64,000 bases of DNA, taken from the NCBI GenBank assembly GCA_003254905.1, contig QANU01068421.1, positions 201,761 through 265,760 on the forward strand, written 5' to 3'. A program made the position numbers and the translations under genes. Position 1 is the stretch's first letter. Every line of letters begins with the position of its first letter. The stretch is from Nissolia schottii. Lineage: Eukaryota > Streptophyta > Magnoliopsida > Fabales > Fabaceae. This document shows positions 36,604 to 48,749 of this stretch, in pieces. A model generated the notes under the pieces. It saw only the letters and a list, made by a program, of their open reading frames with translations. It was not told the origin of the DNA and made no database searches.

Positions 36604-39400
36604 GATACATATAACATGTACATAAACCAAAATATCATATACATGATCCAGAATACATAATATCAAAATGCAAGGGCTACTGGAATACTACTCAGTATGC
36701 CATTGGCAAAAATCCTGGCATCCATCTATCTTTAAATCCATGTCCTGTCATAGCCGCTCATGGCTCTGCTGGCGGCTCGTCCGCATCCTCAAAGTATGAT
36801 GCATCATCAGTACCTGAAGTCATAAGGTAGTGGGAATGAGAACGGTAGGTTCTCAGTGGAAATAACTTTAATTCCTGAGTCTCGTATCAAATTAGGTCGG
36901 ACTTCAGGCCGCTCAGAGATTTCTAAGTGAACATGCATACTAACATCCTACCAATTATTATCTGGCCTAAGTTCTGAACGGCTTTATCTACTTTACTATG
37001 TGATAGGGGAACTACTCTTGCTTACTACATTCTCGTGCTTGTTAACATTTCATTTACATACATAGCCGTCTCGAGCGTTTTCTTGACAGTAATGACATAG
37101 CAGTAGAATCATACATTACAGATATCAAATATTCACACATAACAGAATAAACATGCTAGATATTCATGCCTAACAGAATGAACAAATGTATAACAGAATA
37201 AACCTGCTTTTGGAATATATGTTATTCCCACCATAGCATTGTCCTCTTTTAACAATACTATGACGGAATAACCTCGCACCTCCAGGTGGTCCTCTGTTGA
37301 CCCCTGCGGTGGGCTTCCACCTGCCGTGTGCCCCCTCCGGACCCCTCAGCAGTGGGTGGATATTGTACCCCCACCTTAGCTTGCCCCCTTTCGACAATGC
37401 AAAGGCGTGGTAACCGCATACCTCCAGGTATGCCATATCGACACCACCTGTGGCGGGCTTCCACATTCAGGATGCTTCTTTGACCTCCTGAAGTGGGATC
37501 ATGGTTTGGCTCTCGTGATCACGACCTTTTCAGCATTTGGAATTTATCCTTTTCAGCATTTTCCAGCAGTATTTTAGCATTTCTTGCTTTTCTGTACCTG
37601 CAGCTTGTTATGACTTGCTTCTTATGTTTCATTTCAGAATCTTGACTTACCTCATGGTTATTTCTAATCCTTTAACTTTCCTTATCATATGCATGAATAC
37701 ACATACTTCACATTTTTCAGTTACAAATCATAGTCATAACATGGAGTGTTAGATTATGTCCCTCAAGAAGGTCTCCCTAAGACATTTTAGTAACCACTCA
37801 GAAACTCCTGGGAACCTCCGCGGAACCCGCTCAGAGACTTTCCAGGGACCCACTCAGCAACTACACGGAACCTCCGTGGAACTCACTCAGACACTCCAGG
37901 TGCCGCTCATCAACTTTCTAGACTCCTCTCAGTCACTCTCCGCGGAACCACTCAACATCGTCCCAGGTGCCCGCTCATCAATTTTCCAGACTTCTCTCAG
38001 TCCCTCTCTGCGGAACCACTCAGCACTGTCTTATGTGCCCGCTCAACCACTTTCTTTAGACTCCTCTAAATCAATTTACGCGGAAATCCTCAGCACCAGT
38101 TCAGGCGCCGCTCACCAACACTACGGAATCCTCTAAAACACTTTCCGCGGAATCACTCAGCACCAGTTCCAAGCGCCGCTCAACAACTAGACTCCTCTCA
38201 TCACTCTCCGCGGAACCTATCAGCACCCGTTCAGGTGCCACTCAACAACTCTCGACAGACTCCCTTCAATCAGGTTCCGCGGAACCATTCCGCACCAATT
38301 CAGGTGCCGCTCAATAACTTAAACAGACTCCTCTTTCTTTCCCCTTTCTCCCCTAAATCTTTCTTGAGCTTTTACACATATTTCACACATAATAAACCTA
38401 TTTAGTCCAGGTCACAGGACCCTTCAGAGTCATGTTCCTAAGCCCTAACATAGATTCTAACATACATAAACATATATGTAAAGAACATAATTACATACTT
38501 ACACACAGAGGTTGGAGTGAAGAACATATATGTAAAGAGACACACACACACACACACACATAATTACATAATCAAGCATCCACCATCAATAGGTGAGGAA
38601 CTAGAGTTACCCACTTCCTAAAGAGCTTGTTGACGATGGAGGACGGGTGAAATTAAGCCTTGCTTGCTTGCTTGAGTCTTCGTGCCAAGAAATGAAAACC
38701 CTTGAATAATTATGGAAACCTAGGTTATGGAAGCTTGGTGTTCGTTCCACCAAGTGAAGAGAAACTCACAACCTTGCTACTTGCTTGTCTTCTTTATGAG
38801 TTTGAGTGTGAATTAAGATGATAAAAGGCAAAGGGTGATGGTGGTGGAAGAGCTTTGGATGGCGTTGGAGCTGTAGGTGAACTTTGGTTTTTGCACGAAG
38901 AAAAGGAAGAAGGCTTTTGTTAGCATAATTAGAGATAATCAAAATGAATAAGGATTTGGTGTACGTGTGCCTCGTGGGACAAGGGCTGCCGTGGGGAATT
39001 TGTGGCCCTTGGCCATCCATGTGTAAATTGGCTATGTGTGTTTTGGTCATGCTTTTTCATTAACTATTTATGTCCGGAAGTCCTAAAAATATTTCGGACA
39101 TAACGTTGTGACCTACTAATTTTTCTTATTAATATTTAAATTTTTGTTGAAATATTCTTGAATTTATTTTCATATTAGTGTATTTTACAGACTCCTTTGA
39201 GTCGTGATTAAATTCCAATAATAACCTAATATCGACTCGAACGTCACGGACGCCACAAGATCGCAAAATTATTATTTTAGCATTTTATTACAGAGATTAA
39301 AATTAATACTTCAAATTTTTATTTTATCTTTTCCTATTAATATATTCTTAATTATTTATTATGCAAAATTTTAGTCAAGGAAAAAACTCAGGCTGTTACA
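36604..39400 (-). repeat. 5' LTR of the Gypsy fossil
   Basis: This LTR is homologous to 30088-32882 with few differences. It contains the same CCGCGGAACC tandem block (about 37800-38330) and the same 94-codon frame (38766-39050, minus). Its outer end CTGTTACA abuts the GTTGT target duplication. Confidence 0.9.
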
Positions 39401-39676
39401 GTTGTAGCATAAGCTAAGCAACCAAACACTCTTAGATGTTGCAGTTCAAGCAGGGATTTATGTAGAGCTGCATAAGGTGTGAGATATTTGAGGTAAGAGC
39501 TTGGCAATCTGTTGATGAGGTGAATGGCATGGGCAACAACAAAGTGCCAGAAACTGTGTGGCTAGTTGGACTAAAAAATTAAGGCTCTAGTCACATCTAG
39601 GATATGTTGATGTTTCCTTTCCACTACTCCATTTTGTTGAGGAGTTTCTACACAAGTTGTATGGTGAATAATGCCC

Positions 39677-41740
39677 TTATAATTGTAGAAAGATGATAAC
39701 TTGAACTCTGGCCCATTGTCTGACAATGCATTTCACCTTTGCTTGGAATTGGTTTTCAGCCATTAGCACAAAGCTTTGAACTAAACCAGCAACTTCTGAT
39801 TTTAATTTCATAAAGTATGCCCATGTGAATCTTGTGTGATCATCAACTATGGTTAGGAAATACTGGAAACCATAACTAGATGGGACTGAGATGGGACCCC
39901 AAATGTCAATATGTAATAAATCAAAGGCAGATTCAGTAGTAGAATGGCTATTGGGAAATGACAATTTCTTTTGTTTTACAAATTGACATAAATCACAAGG
40001 AATGTTTACATCTTTATTACACTTGAGAAAAGGAAAAATAGTTTGTAAACTATCTGTTTTCTTGTAGGAAGGATGTCCTAATTTGATGTGTCATAGCTGG
40101 GAATTGTTGATAGCAATGTTGTTGATGCTGTGCAATGCTGGGATGCCTGCTGTAGCTGAATCCAGGTAATAGAGGCCTTGTCTTGAGCTAGCTACACCAA
40201 TCATCCTCAAAGATGGCATGGCCTGTATCTTACAGTGTTCAAGGATAATTGGCATGGCAAGTGAGCAGTTAAGTTGGAAATAGCTATGAGATTGAAGGTA
40301 AAATTGGGAATGTATAGTACATTGGTAAGGAATAGATGCTTAGAAAAGAAAACATTGCCTGCAATGTTTGTAGAGACTATACTACCATCAGGTAGTTTCA
40401 AGAAAATAGGTTTGATCTTTCTAAATGAATGAAATGAATGCAAGGAATACATTATGTGGTCTGTAGCACCAGTGTCAAGTATCCATGTTGTGGGATTGGA
40501 TGTGTGGAATGCATATGTGTTAGTGTTACTTGTAGGTGAGGTCTGCTATGGTTCATGTATGGTTACTTGGTTGGCAATTCTGGTTTGTGGCTCATTGTGT
40601 TGGATCAAGTCAAGCAGAGCTATGTATTGGTCATGAGTGAAATGAAAGCTAGATCCATCACATGTCTCTCTTTGAGACACAATGCTGCAATTGTCATCAG
40701 AGTCAGGATCTTCTGCAGCATTGGTGATGTTGTTTGCTGTCTTCCCTTTGTGCTTCCTTTGCATATGAGATGGATACCCTATCTTTTTAAAGCATTCATG
40801 CTCCAAGTGTCCTGTCCCTCCACAATTATTGCAATGCTTGGATACTAAGATGGGCTGTGGCCTTTAGGAGATGGTTTGGTATTTTAGTTTCTAGATCTTC
40901 TTCTTAAATCAGGGAGTGGTTTATCCCCAGTGATGACAGCAGCTGCTATAGGTCTTGAATCATCATACTCTGTTAAACTGTCTTTCTTGTTGCAACAACA
41001 ATGATAGCACTTTGTTGATATTAGGGATAGGTTCCATGAGCATTATTTGGGATCTTACATTGCTGTAATTTTCACTTAAGCCTCTAAGGAAGCGAATCAC
41101 ATAATCACGATCACGATATTCCCTAATAATGCCAAGACCACATGTGCATCTCATAGGACAATGGCATGTAGGAATGGGTCTGAAGTTTTCGAACTCATCC
41201 CAATATGTTTTCAGCTGAGAGTAATAAGAAGTGATAAGAAGATCACATTGATGAAGTGAAAACATGAGCTCTTGTAATTCAACAATTCTGTACAAGTCGC
41301 CTTGATGATACCTGTGCTTCAGGTCCTTCCACAGGTCTGTAGTATTTTTTGTCTAGATTATGCTAGACATGATCTTTGGAGATAGAGAGTTTGTGATCCA
41401 ACCAAGCACAAAAGCATTACATCCCATGCTATGAAGAGAGGATCGTGTTCATCATGTTGTGTAATTCGACATCCACAAATTGGAACTTGTTTTTGCTTTT
41501 CAAAGCCAAACGCATAGCTCTTGCCCAATGATGATAGTTTCTTTCATTTAAGACTTGGGAAACAAGTGCAGCGCTAGAATTTTCGCTCGGGTGGAGATAA
41601 AATGGGCATAAAGGATCTCTAGAGGGATCAGAGAAAGGATTAATATCAACCATGATAATAGAACCGAGATTCAAGAATGGCAGAAAAATCAAGAATATGC
41701 AAAATTTCTGAGAAAAAGAAACAGAATTGCTACACAACAA
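39677..41740 (-). pseudogene. Copia gag, protease and integrase remnant
   Basis: On the minus strand, the gag start near 41670-41450 includes DPLCPFYLHPSENSSAALVS and NYHHWARAMRLALKSKNK, the typical retrotransposon gag of the UBN2_3 kind. A second gag part (41295-40963) contains YYSQLKTYWDEFENF and CTCGLG. A zinc-knuckle tail ECFKKIGYP lies near 40790, and the protease region contains LPDGSIVSTNIAGNV (about 40400). The integrase core HIDIWGPISVPSS...FLTIVDDHTRFTWAYFM lies at 39677-39964. The piece lies between the Gypsy insertion and the 5' LTR of the same Copia element. Fossil. Confidence 0.88.
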
Positions 41741-41826
41741 ATTGCAGAAAAACCTTGCTGTAAATAGTGCAACACAAATTGTATGCTATTGATAGTAAAA
41801 TAGAAGAAGTAATCACAAGCAACCAC

Positions 41827-43188
41827 TGATAAGTGCCCAATTTACGCAATTTTCAACTATTAATTTATCTCTTTCATAGGATTGTTAATTATATTCTAAA
41901 GATGGATATAAGCATATTAACCAAGGAAAATCCCACAAAAAATGAAGCAAAGAGCAAAGGGATGACAAAGCAAGAAAAGTATGGAAGCCCGTTTTGCGTA
42001 GCAGTTAGTAAAAACGCGATAACTTGAGCTACAAATATCGGATTGAGGTGGTTCAAATTGCTAGTTAAAGATAAGAGAGAGATCTACAACTTTCTAGTTC
42101 GGACCAAGACAAGATTCCCACTCAGCGCGCTGCTAAGCACTCCGCAGAACACCGGTCACCAAATTTGACTTCAAAAGTCCAGCCGCCAAATTTGACTTGA
42201 AAAGTCCAGCTGCCAAAAGAGACTTCAAAGTTCCAGCCGCCAAGAAAGAATTAGAAAATTCAAGCTGCCTCCACCTAACTTCAAGAATTTTTCTATAAAT
42301 AGGAAGGCAGTTTGCATCTTAGGGACATTCGATAACATCTTCTCCCATCCATACTTCATTCTTTCCTCATTTCATTTGTACTTCAAAGCTTAGGTTAGTT
42401 TAGGAACAAAGAGGAGGCTTGTGAAGGAGCCGGGAGAATCAAGGAAGCTCGGCAAAGCCGTGGCCATGATAGCGTGGTAACGTGTCATGGTAAGCGTTAN
42501 NNNNNNNNNNNNNNNNNNNNNNNNNNNNNNNNNNNNNNNNNNNNNNNNNNNNNNNNNNNNNNNNNNNNNNNNNNNNNNNNNNNNNNNNNNNNNNNNNNNN
42601 NNNNNNNNNNNNNNNNNNNNNNNNNNNNNNNNNNNNNNNNNNNNNNNNNNNNNNNNNNNNNNNNNNNNNNNNNNNNNNNNNNNNNNNNNNNNNNNNNNNN
42701 NNNNNNNNNNNNNNNNNNNNNNNNNNNNNNNNNNNGGAAACCTGTGATCTTGTCATGCGCGAAAGTGATGACAAGTTAAGAACTGATGGCGGGCAATCAA
42801 ATGATAGTTCTATGTAATAAGTAACTGGATGCATGAAACTATGATGTGATTAAAATTCCCAACAAGCTCCGGAACTACCTCTGATTTGTTCCCTATTTAC
42901 TTTTATGTCATTTATTTACTTATTTTATTATTAAACAATTTATCAAATCCTTCACTCCATTTTTTAATTAAATGAACTCAAGAACGGTATTTTTGCAACT
43001 CTCTGTGGATTCGACTATACCCGACTATACTGCAATTGGATTCCTTTGGAATTTGAAAGCCGTAAAGTAGGTATATATTTTAATTTGAATGACAAAAGCG
43101 CAGATAAGCTTTCTACGAGCTTGGCACAGTTGTGACAAAACCTAAGCTGTGTCAAGATTCTAGAAAGTGGTTAAAAAGACTTTCATCA
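41827..43188 (+). mobile_element. Solo LTR (about 1.36 kb with N run) inside the Copia leader
   Basis: The segment starts TGATAAGTGCCC and ends TTTCATCA. It is flanked by ACCAC direct repeats (41822-41826 and 43189-43193), a 5-bp target duplication. Near its right end it has CTCTGTGGATTCGACTATAC, a hallmark of several legume Gypsy LTRs. No internal region follows, so it is a solo LTR. It contains 236 unknown bases. A relative lies at about 60.7-62.2 kb in reverse orientation. Confidence 0.75.
42500..42735. other. Assembly gap (236 N)
   Basis: Unknown bases inside the solo LTR. The left flank (TAACGTGTCATGGTAAGCG) has a counterpart in the related LTR near 61520-61540, so that copy indicates what family sequence belongs here. 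Confidence 1.
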
Positions 43189-43416
43189 ACCACTCAACAA
43201 ATCGTCACAACAAACATCATCACAAGAATTCTGAATCAGACAAGCAGAACCTGATGAAATCGATTCACTGAAGTTTATCCAATTGGTGATCTTGATGCAC
43301 AGGGCAAAGCGAAATCAATAGCAATTTGCCATTCCAAGATTCCAAGGAAGAAATGTAACAGGTATGCGTGTGAATTATGCAGAAAAAGAGGATTGATGAA
43401 GGCTAAACTAATACCA

Positions 43417-43557
43417 TGATAAAGCTGAAGAGAATGAACATAGCTGATGCCATAGCAGCAACAACAGCGAGAAAGAAAAATGGAAACAGATGGAGTTATC
43501 TGAATATGAATGAATTCAATAGAATTGGAAAAATAAAGTCTACAGGAGCTAATCAGC

Positions 43558-43588
<31 letters not shown>

Positions 43589-43780
43589 ATATGTACAAGG
43601 CATTTGGTAGCTTGATACACAAGCTAACCAACTAACTACTTCTAACAGCTGCAACTAATTCCAACAGCTAATAACTAACTTCCTTCACAGCTTCAGTGGC
43701 TTGCTGCACAAGCAACCACTCACATTCTTTCTAATTCATAAATATAAGACAAAACTACATTTTGCCTTCTATAGCTAAGC
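43417..43780 (-). repeat. 5' LTR of the Copia fossil
   Basis: This 364-bp repeat is homologous to 27370-27732. It starts beside the primer-binding site and ends beside the CAAGT target duplication. It has a mixed TA/TG microsatellite near 43558-43592. Confidence 0.9.
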
Positions 43781-43785
43781 CAAGT

Positions 43786-46710
43786 ATTCTACATTATTTT
43801 CTGTTATGCGGATAGAACTTGTGCCTTTTTTGTGTTTGATGATCCATGATACGTGATCTTTGGAGAGAATCAACGAAGATTGGTAGTAATTATTGGAGAA
43901 TCTCATTTTATCAGTTAGTTAGTTTCCTTATTTTTGAGATATATCTTTGATTTGATTTGCTTTGAATTTATTTCTTCTTGTCAATTGTGGACTTTGCTTC
44001 CTCAGATGATTGTGGCACATAAGTCTGTATGTATATGCTATTGTGGTGCCATTGTTGTCTTAGTTCTGGTTATTTCTTGTGGCCATTGTTTTATTTTTGC
44101 TTCCTCTGGCTGAATCATGGGATTATTGGTCGTATATGCTAACATGAAGGCCATACAAGTGATTATTGTTCTGGAATTTGGGTGTTGAATGTTGGGAAAT
44201 TGCTTGAAAATGGTAACGGTGGAGACTGCGATTTGGGGAAGAGGAGAGTGACTGCCGGTGGGGTCAGTGATGGTGTGGCAGCAGGCAAGGTGGTGGTGGG
44301 TTGGGCATAAATGGTGAGGGACAAGGTGGTTTGAAGAAGAGAATTTAATTTAAGATTGAGGATAAAATAGTCATTTTAAATATAAATAAAATTGATTATT
44401 TATTTGACTATATGTGTTCTAAGTTCATGTATTTCCACTCTAAATTAATGTTATGATTTATAGACATTTGATCAATATCAAATTTAAATCAATGGTGGAG
44501 AAAGTGAGTATATGGTGAAAAAAAATAAATGTATATTTAATGTGCACTAAATTTAAGTGTACATTGGAAACTTGACCTCTATCGGAGTTCAACCAAATGT
44601 AATAAATTATATACATATTTGCTTAGTTTTATGACCTAAAAAGACTATGGGTAGAAATTTGTTCGTTAACGCCATAATTGTTTAACTTCTCTTTTTTGTT
44701 CACATTGCCTCACATAGTAGCAACTTCCTTTCTATTCATTAACCCGCGGAAAAAAAGAAGGATTTACATTAAACATGAATGCCTCTAGAAATACAATTAC
44801 AAGTGCTTAAAGTATGAGGGATCCACCAACCAACAATAAAAAGTGATTTGTAAGACACTTAATGTAGGGTAAACTCTACAAATACAAATTGAAGTAGTTA
44901 AGTCATGGGGGACCCTCCTCCATGCATGTTACGGTACTCTCAAAAACGCTCAATTATATTGGATGTGTGCAGGTTGGGACCCACACATAATCATGCCTTT
45001 TTAAAATAAAAAAAAATTAAGGGTACTTGGCATGATATTATTGGTGAACAATCACTTAGCAATGGTTTAGGTTTCTTCTGATTATAGAGCGTTGTGATTT
45101 GCCAGTTAAGTGTATTTGAGACCTACCGTTTGGAGTTTTGGATATGTGTGATATGTTGATGACCTGGACCCTTCATAAATAACTTTTTATGCTTCTTACT
45201 CACATGCCTACACTTCCCAAAAAAAGAAATTAGAAGGGTTCATTGTTACTACAATTAAGAAGTAGTATATATGTTGAGCTAATTAATCATTGAATTGAGT
45301 CAAACTATACATGAATGTGTGAACTCACGTGAATGTTTTAAGGTTAGCATGTCTATCACACATTCGGATGCTCTTGACTCAAACCGAAGCTAAACACGGC
45401 ACATATTGCGCACATTGCACACGTACATTGCTTAGTCAAATAGCTTGGAAGCCATACTTGCCAACTTGGTCACCGCAATTAACTTCCTGGATATGGTGGG
45501 GCCCTCAATGATAAGCCATATAATTAGTCCGTAATGATATTTATAGAGTATATTTTTTCTTAGAATGGTGTCTAGACTATATTACTGGTGAAACTAATTG
45601 ACTAATTTAGTTAGGATATTGTAATTACTTCTCCCAACACAGGTTTTCTTTTTCTTATTTTTAAACTCAAGTTCCTTTAAGAAAAGAACAAACCTACCTA
45701 TTACTCAGTCACTTTTATATTGATAATTAATAATGTTTAAATTTACACATCAAAAATAGATATTAAGAATGGATTATATATAAAGAGAGATAGAGAGATT
45801 TTTTTGTGTCTTTTTAAAGTATCCACTTCTCTTGTTCATTTTCCATGTAGCAAAATAGGACTTCATTTATTTATAACGACTGATTTGTTTATGTCAACTA
45901 TCATCTTGTCACTACATTGAAATTAAATTCATAAAAAATATTACACTTAATTAGTTTTATTCCTATTCCTCACTAAAGACACAAATCTGGGTGCTCACCA
46001 TCTAATAACGTAACAATTTTGTTTTCCACTTCTGATCACGGAATAAAAATATTACACTTAATTAGTTTTATTCCTGTTCCTCACTAAAGACACAAATCTG
46101 GGTGCTCACCATATAATAACGTAACAATTTTGTTTTCCACTTCTGATCACGGATCTTCAACATTATGCTTTGATAATTAACGATTAATCACCAACTCGAT
46201 CATCTAATCAAAGATATATAATCGTAGTATATTCACACAATTTGTCTTATATATCCACACAAGTGATTAAGTGTGGCGAGAGCTTAATTAATTTGGTGAC
46301 TGACTTTTAAGAAACCAGGCAGGAGGCTGAGACTTTATGAGAAGGAACACGGAATATGTTTGAAGAAAATTGATCTAACGATAAAATTGCCAAGTTTTTG
46401 CGCGCGCGCGTATTTATACAGAGAGAGAAGTTGTTAAGATAATTATGGTAACTAGCAAGTAATAAATATAATGAATCAACAAACTACTCTAAGCAAATTT
46501 TTTTAGGCTATCCGATAGGGTCTATGACCTGACCTATTTTAGGCTTGTCTAGGTCAGACATATTTAACATACTAAGTCTGCCATGACAATATGTTAATAC
46601 TCATTTATAATTATAGTTTGAAAAATTAAAAAACTTTTAATGCATATTTAAACTTGTGCTCATTACCATGTGGAAACGCACTGTCAACCACTGTGTTAAA
46701 TAGTTTGCTG
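43786..46710. other. Intergenic DNA with a 111-bp tandem duplication
   Basis: No gene is recognised. The first 800 bp may be the second arm of an older inverted-repeat element that surrounds the Copia insertion (compare 26960-27340). A GC run of CGCGCGCG occurs near 46400. The only clear structure is the duplication at 45931-46153. Confidence 0.45.
45931..46153. repeat. Tandem duplication of a 111-bp unit (two copies)
   Basis: The segment from ATAAAAATATTACACTTAA through CTTCTGATCACGGA appears twice at an offset of 111 bp, with only a few differences. This is a recent local duplication. No coding sequence is involved. Confidence 0.92.
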
Positions 46711-46715
46711 CTATA

Positions 46716-47142
46716 CGTTGGAATAATTATAATAATTATTTTATGCACATGCATAAATTAGTGTTTTGTCCAGATCAAATTGATCACCAAAATAATGTAT
46801 ACATGTGTTTGGACTAGCTGATGATAGGTGGGCTAGGTCCATCATTACCTAATATATGGAAGAGTCCATTCGCCTACCCTGTGTCAGTTTTTATTCTCCC
46901 TATTAACAATAAATAAATGTTTACTCCTGCCTTGAGAAACCTGACACAGAGCATAGGTGAATAGAACCTCTTCCTCTTATCTCTCTCTCTCTCTGTTTCT
47001 TTTGGTTCCATTCTCTCATCTGCAGGCATCAGAGAAGAATGACTACTGCTCCTTCAATTCCAGGTAAAAATTCTCTTCTCTATTGCTTATCAATTATTTA
47101 TATTTCACATGCTATGATTAGGAGAAACATTATAATCTATCA
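46716..47142 (+). repeat. 5' LTR of the non-coding LTR element
   Basis: A 427-bp repeat that contains a TC-rich microsatellite (TCTCTCTCTC, about 46980-46995) and the stretch ATGACTACTGCTCC near its right end. It ends AATCTATCA just before the primer-binding site. Confidence 0.88.
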
Positions 47143-47941
47143 ATTGGTATCAGAGCCTTGTTTCATTCTGATTATGGCTGTGAAATTAACATCGATAATT
47201 TTCTGCATATATGTGTATAGAGAAGGTTTAATTTCATTTGGGTTAAAATGTCTATGAGCCCTAATTTCCCTAATTTAATTTTCGGATTTGTGAATTAGTT
47301 AATTGCTTGAATTGTGAAACCAAACCTTAGGGTTTTTGTAGTGAATGGAATTTTGAAAAGAACCCAATTGGAATGGTATAATTTGGTTGAGTATTGAATG
47401 AGATATTGGTGATAATCCTATGAACAAAACCGTTTTATTTAATTGAAAACCCAGAATTTTAGAAGCCTTTTTTGGTCAAAATAATTANAAGAATGGCTAC
47501 TGCTCCTTCAATTCTAGGTAAAAATTCTCTTTTCTATCACTTATCAATTATTTATATTTCACATTCTATGATTAGGAGAAACATTATAATCTATCAATTG
47601 GTATCAGAGCCTTGTTTCATTCTGATTATGGCTGTGAAATTAACATTGATAATTTTCTGTATATATGTGTATAGAGAAGGTTTAATTTCATTTGGGTTAA
47701 AATGTCTATGAACCCTAATTTCCCTAATTTAATTTTCGGATTTGTGAATTAGTTAATTGCTTGAATTGTGAAACCAAACCTTAGGGTTTTTGTAGTGAAT
47801 GGAATTTTGAAAAGAACCCAATTGGAATGGTATAATTTGGTTGAGTATTGAATGAGATATTGGTGATAATCCTATGAACAAAACCGTTTTATTTAATTGA
47901 AAACCCAGAATTTTAGAAGCCTTTTTTGGTCAAAATAATTA
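47036..47941 (+). repeat. Tandem duplication of about 452 bp meeting at a single N
   Basis: The segment 47036-47487, from AAGAATGACTACTGCTCC in the LTR through the primer-binding site to TGGTCAAAATAATTA, is repeated at 47489-47941 with about ten differences. The unknown base 47488 lies exactly between the two copies. As a result, a second primer-binding-site copy occurs at about 47599. This may be a real duplication or an assembly join of two allelic or paralogous reads. Confidence 0.9.
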
Positions 47942-48561
47942 TAGAATCTTGTAGTATTCGTCGATACAATTCCAATGCTACCGGAATCGTTAAAAACAGA
48001 GTCCGGATGAGGGAGATATGGCGCGACCCGCGTTTCAGACCCAGCAGGTCCGCGAAACCCAACCCGACCCGGCTGGAGGTTGAAGGTGGCTGAGAACACG
48101 CGCTGCAACACGCCCACTCTCGGTGTGCGGGTGCTATAAAGGTCCAAATTTTTTGTTCTTTTTATGGTTCTGCCCTGTTTCAGTGAAATAAAATTTTTTG
48201 TGATTTTTAATTATTTTTTGGGCATCAGAAAAAATTATTAATTTTGTGTAGAATATGTTTTAATTACTTATAAATAACTAAATGCTAAATGCTTAAAGAA
48301 AATTCTTGTTTTTGATGTGCCATATATATTATACATCCTCAATATTGCAGAGATTATATATGGTTATTATACTTATGGTTATTATGTTTGTGGTTATTAT
48401 GTTTATATTGTTATTATTGTTATAAAGGATTTGCATTTGCTGATTATTTGCTGTAATTATTGCGACATGCAATATATGCCATGTTTCGTGGGGCTGGTGT
48501 TTTTGTTTGAATTAAATGGGCTATTATGGCCATGATTTGGGCTAAATATTGTCATCATATG

Positions 48562-48749
48562 TTTTTTTTTTGGGTTGCCAGCCCGGTATCCAAGGCTTAG
48601 CCTTGACTAATCCTGGTCGACCCGGGTCGCGCACCTGGCTATGGCGGGTGAGTCTCCCAGCGGGGATAACTGCGTACACAAGGGCTCGAACTCGGGACCT
48701 TGTTTAAGCGATACCAAGCCGCTTATCACTTGGACCAACCCCCGTCGGT
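48562..48749 (-). mobile_element. tRNA-derived SINE inserted in the LTR element
   Basis: On the minus strand, the segment has an A-box-like GGTCCAAGTGATAAGCGGC, then a B-box-like GGTCCCGAGTTCGAGCC (48683-48699), a GC-rich body and a terminal A run (the T run at 48562-48571). It is flanked by 15-bp direct repeats TATTGTCATCATATG (48547-48561) and TATTGTCACCATATG (48750-48764), which differ by one base. These are the features of a tRNA-related SINE moved by LINE machinery. The family name is not assigned. Confidence 0.85.

Larger units (their letters stand above)
29801..39400 (-). mobile_element. Gypsy-type chromovirus fossil (Tekay/Del-like), nested in Copia (9.6 kb)
   Basis: The outer ends TGAAACACCC and CTGTTACA lie between perfect GTTGT target duplications (29796-29800 and 39401-39405) inside the Copia internal region. 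The left LTR is about 3.08 kb (29801-32882) and its homologous right LTR spans about 36604-39400. The polypurine tract is GAAGGGGATGGAA on the minus strand (32883-32895). Coding parts from 5' to 3' on the minus strand are a gag zinc knuckle, protease, reverse transcriptase, RNase H, integrase and a chromodomain-like tail. The order reverse transcriptase before integrase identifies Gypsy, and the tail with LTRs near 3 kb suggests the Tekay clade. By eye the LTRs differ by about 1-3 percent, so it is younger than its Copia host. It is broken, with several breaks. Confidence 0.92.
27370..43780 (-). mobile_element. Copia-type LTR retrotransposon fossil with two nested insertions (16.4 kb)
   Basis: Terminal repeats at 27370-27732 and 43417-43780 are nearly equal in length. 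CAAGT direct repeats flank the whole (27365-27369 and 43781-43785). On the minus strand, a TGGTATTAG primer-binding site adjoins the right LTR near 43408-43416, and CCAAGGGG (27733-27740) is the polypurine tract. Parts from 5' to 3' on the minus strand: gag (about 41740-40546), protease region (about 40452), integrase (about 39964-39677), reverse transcriptase (about 29569-28579) and RNase H (about 28451-27645). The order integrase before reverse transcriptase identifies Copia. A Gypsy element and a solo LTR are inserted in it. By eye, about 15 substitutions separate the LTRs over about 340 bases, suggesting an insertion of the order of one to two million years. It is broken, with many breaks. 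Confidence 0.92.

Noticed and set aside
46390-46420. Z-DNA-like CGCGCGCG run as a regulatory site
   Set aside because: It is only a few repeats long, with no gene within several kilobases. Noted but not supported as functional.
48640-48749. tRNA gene on the minus strand
   Set aside because: Only the A and B boxes resemble a tRNA. Stems do not pair as a cloverleaf, and the long body, A run and 15-bp duplications show a SINE.
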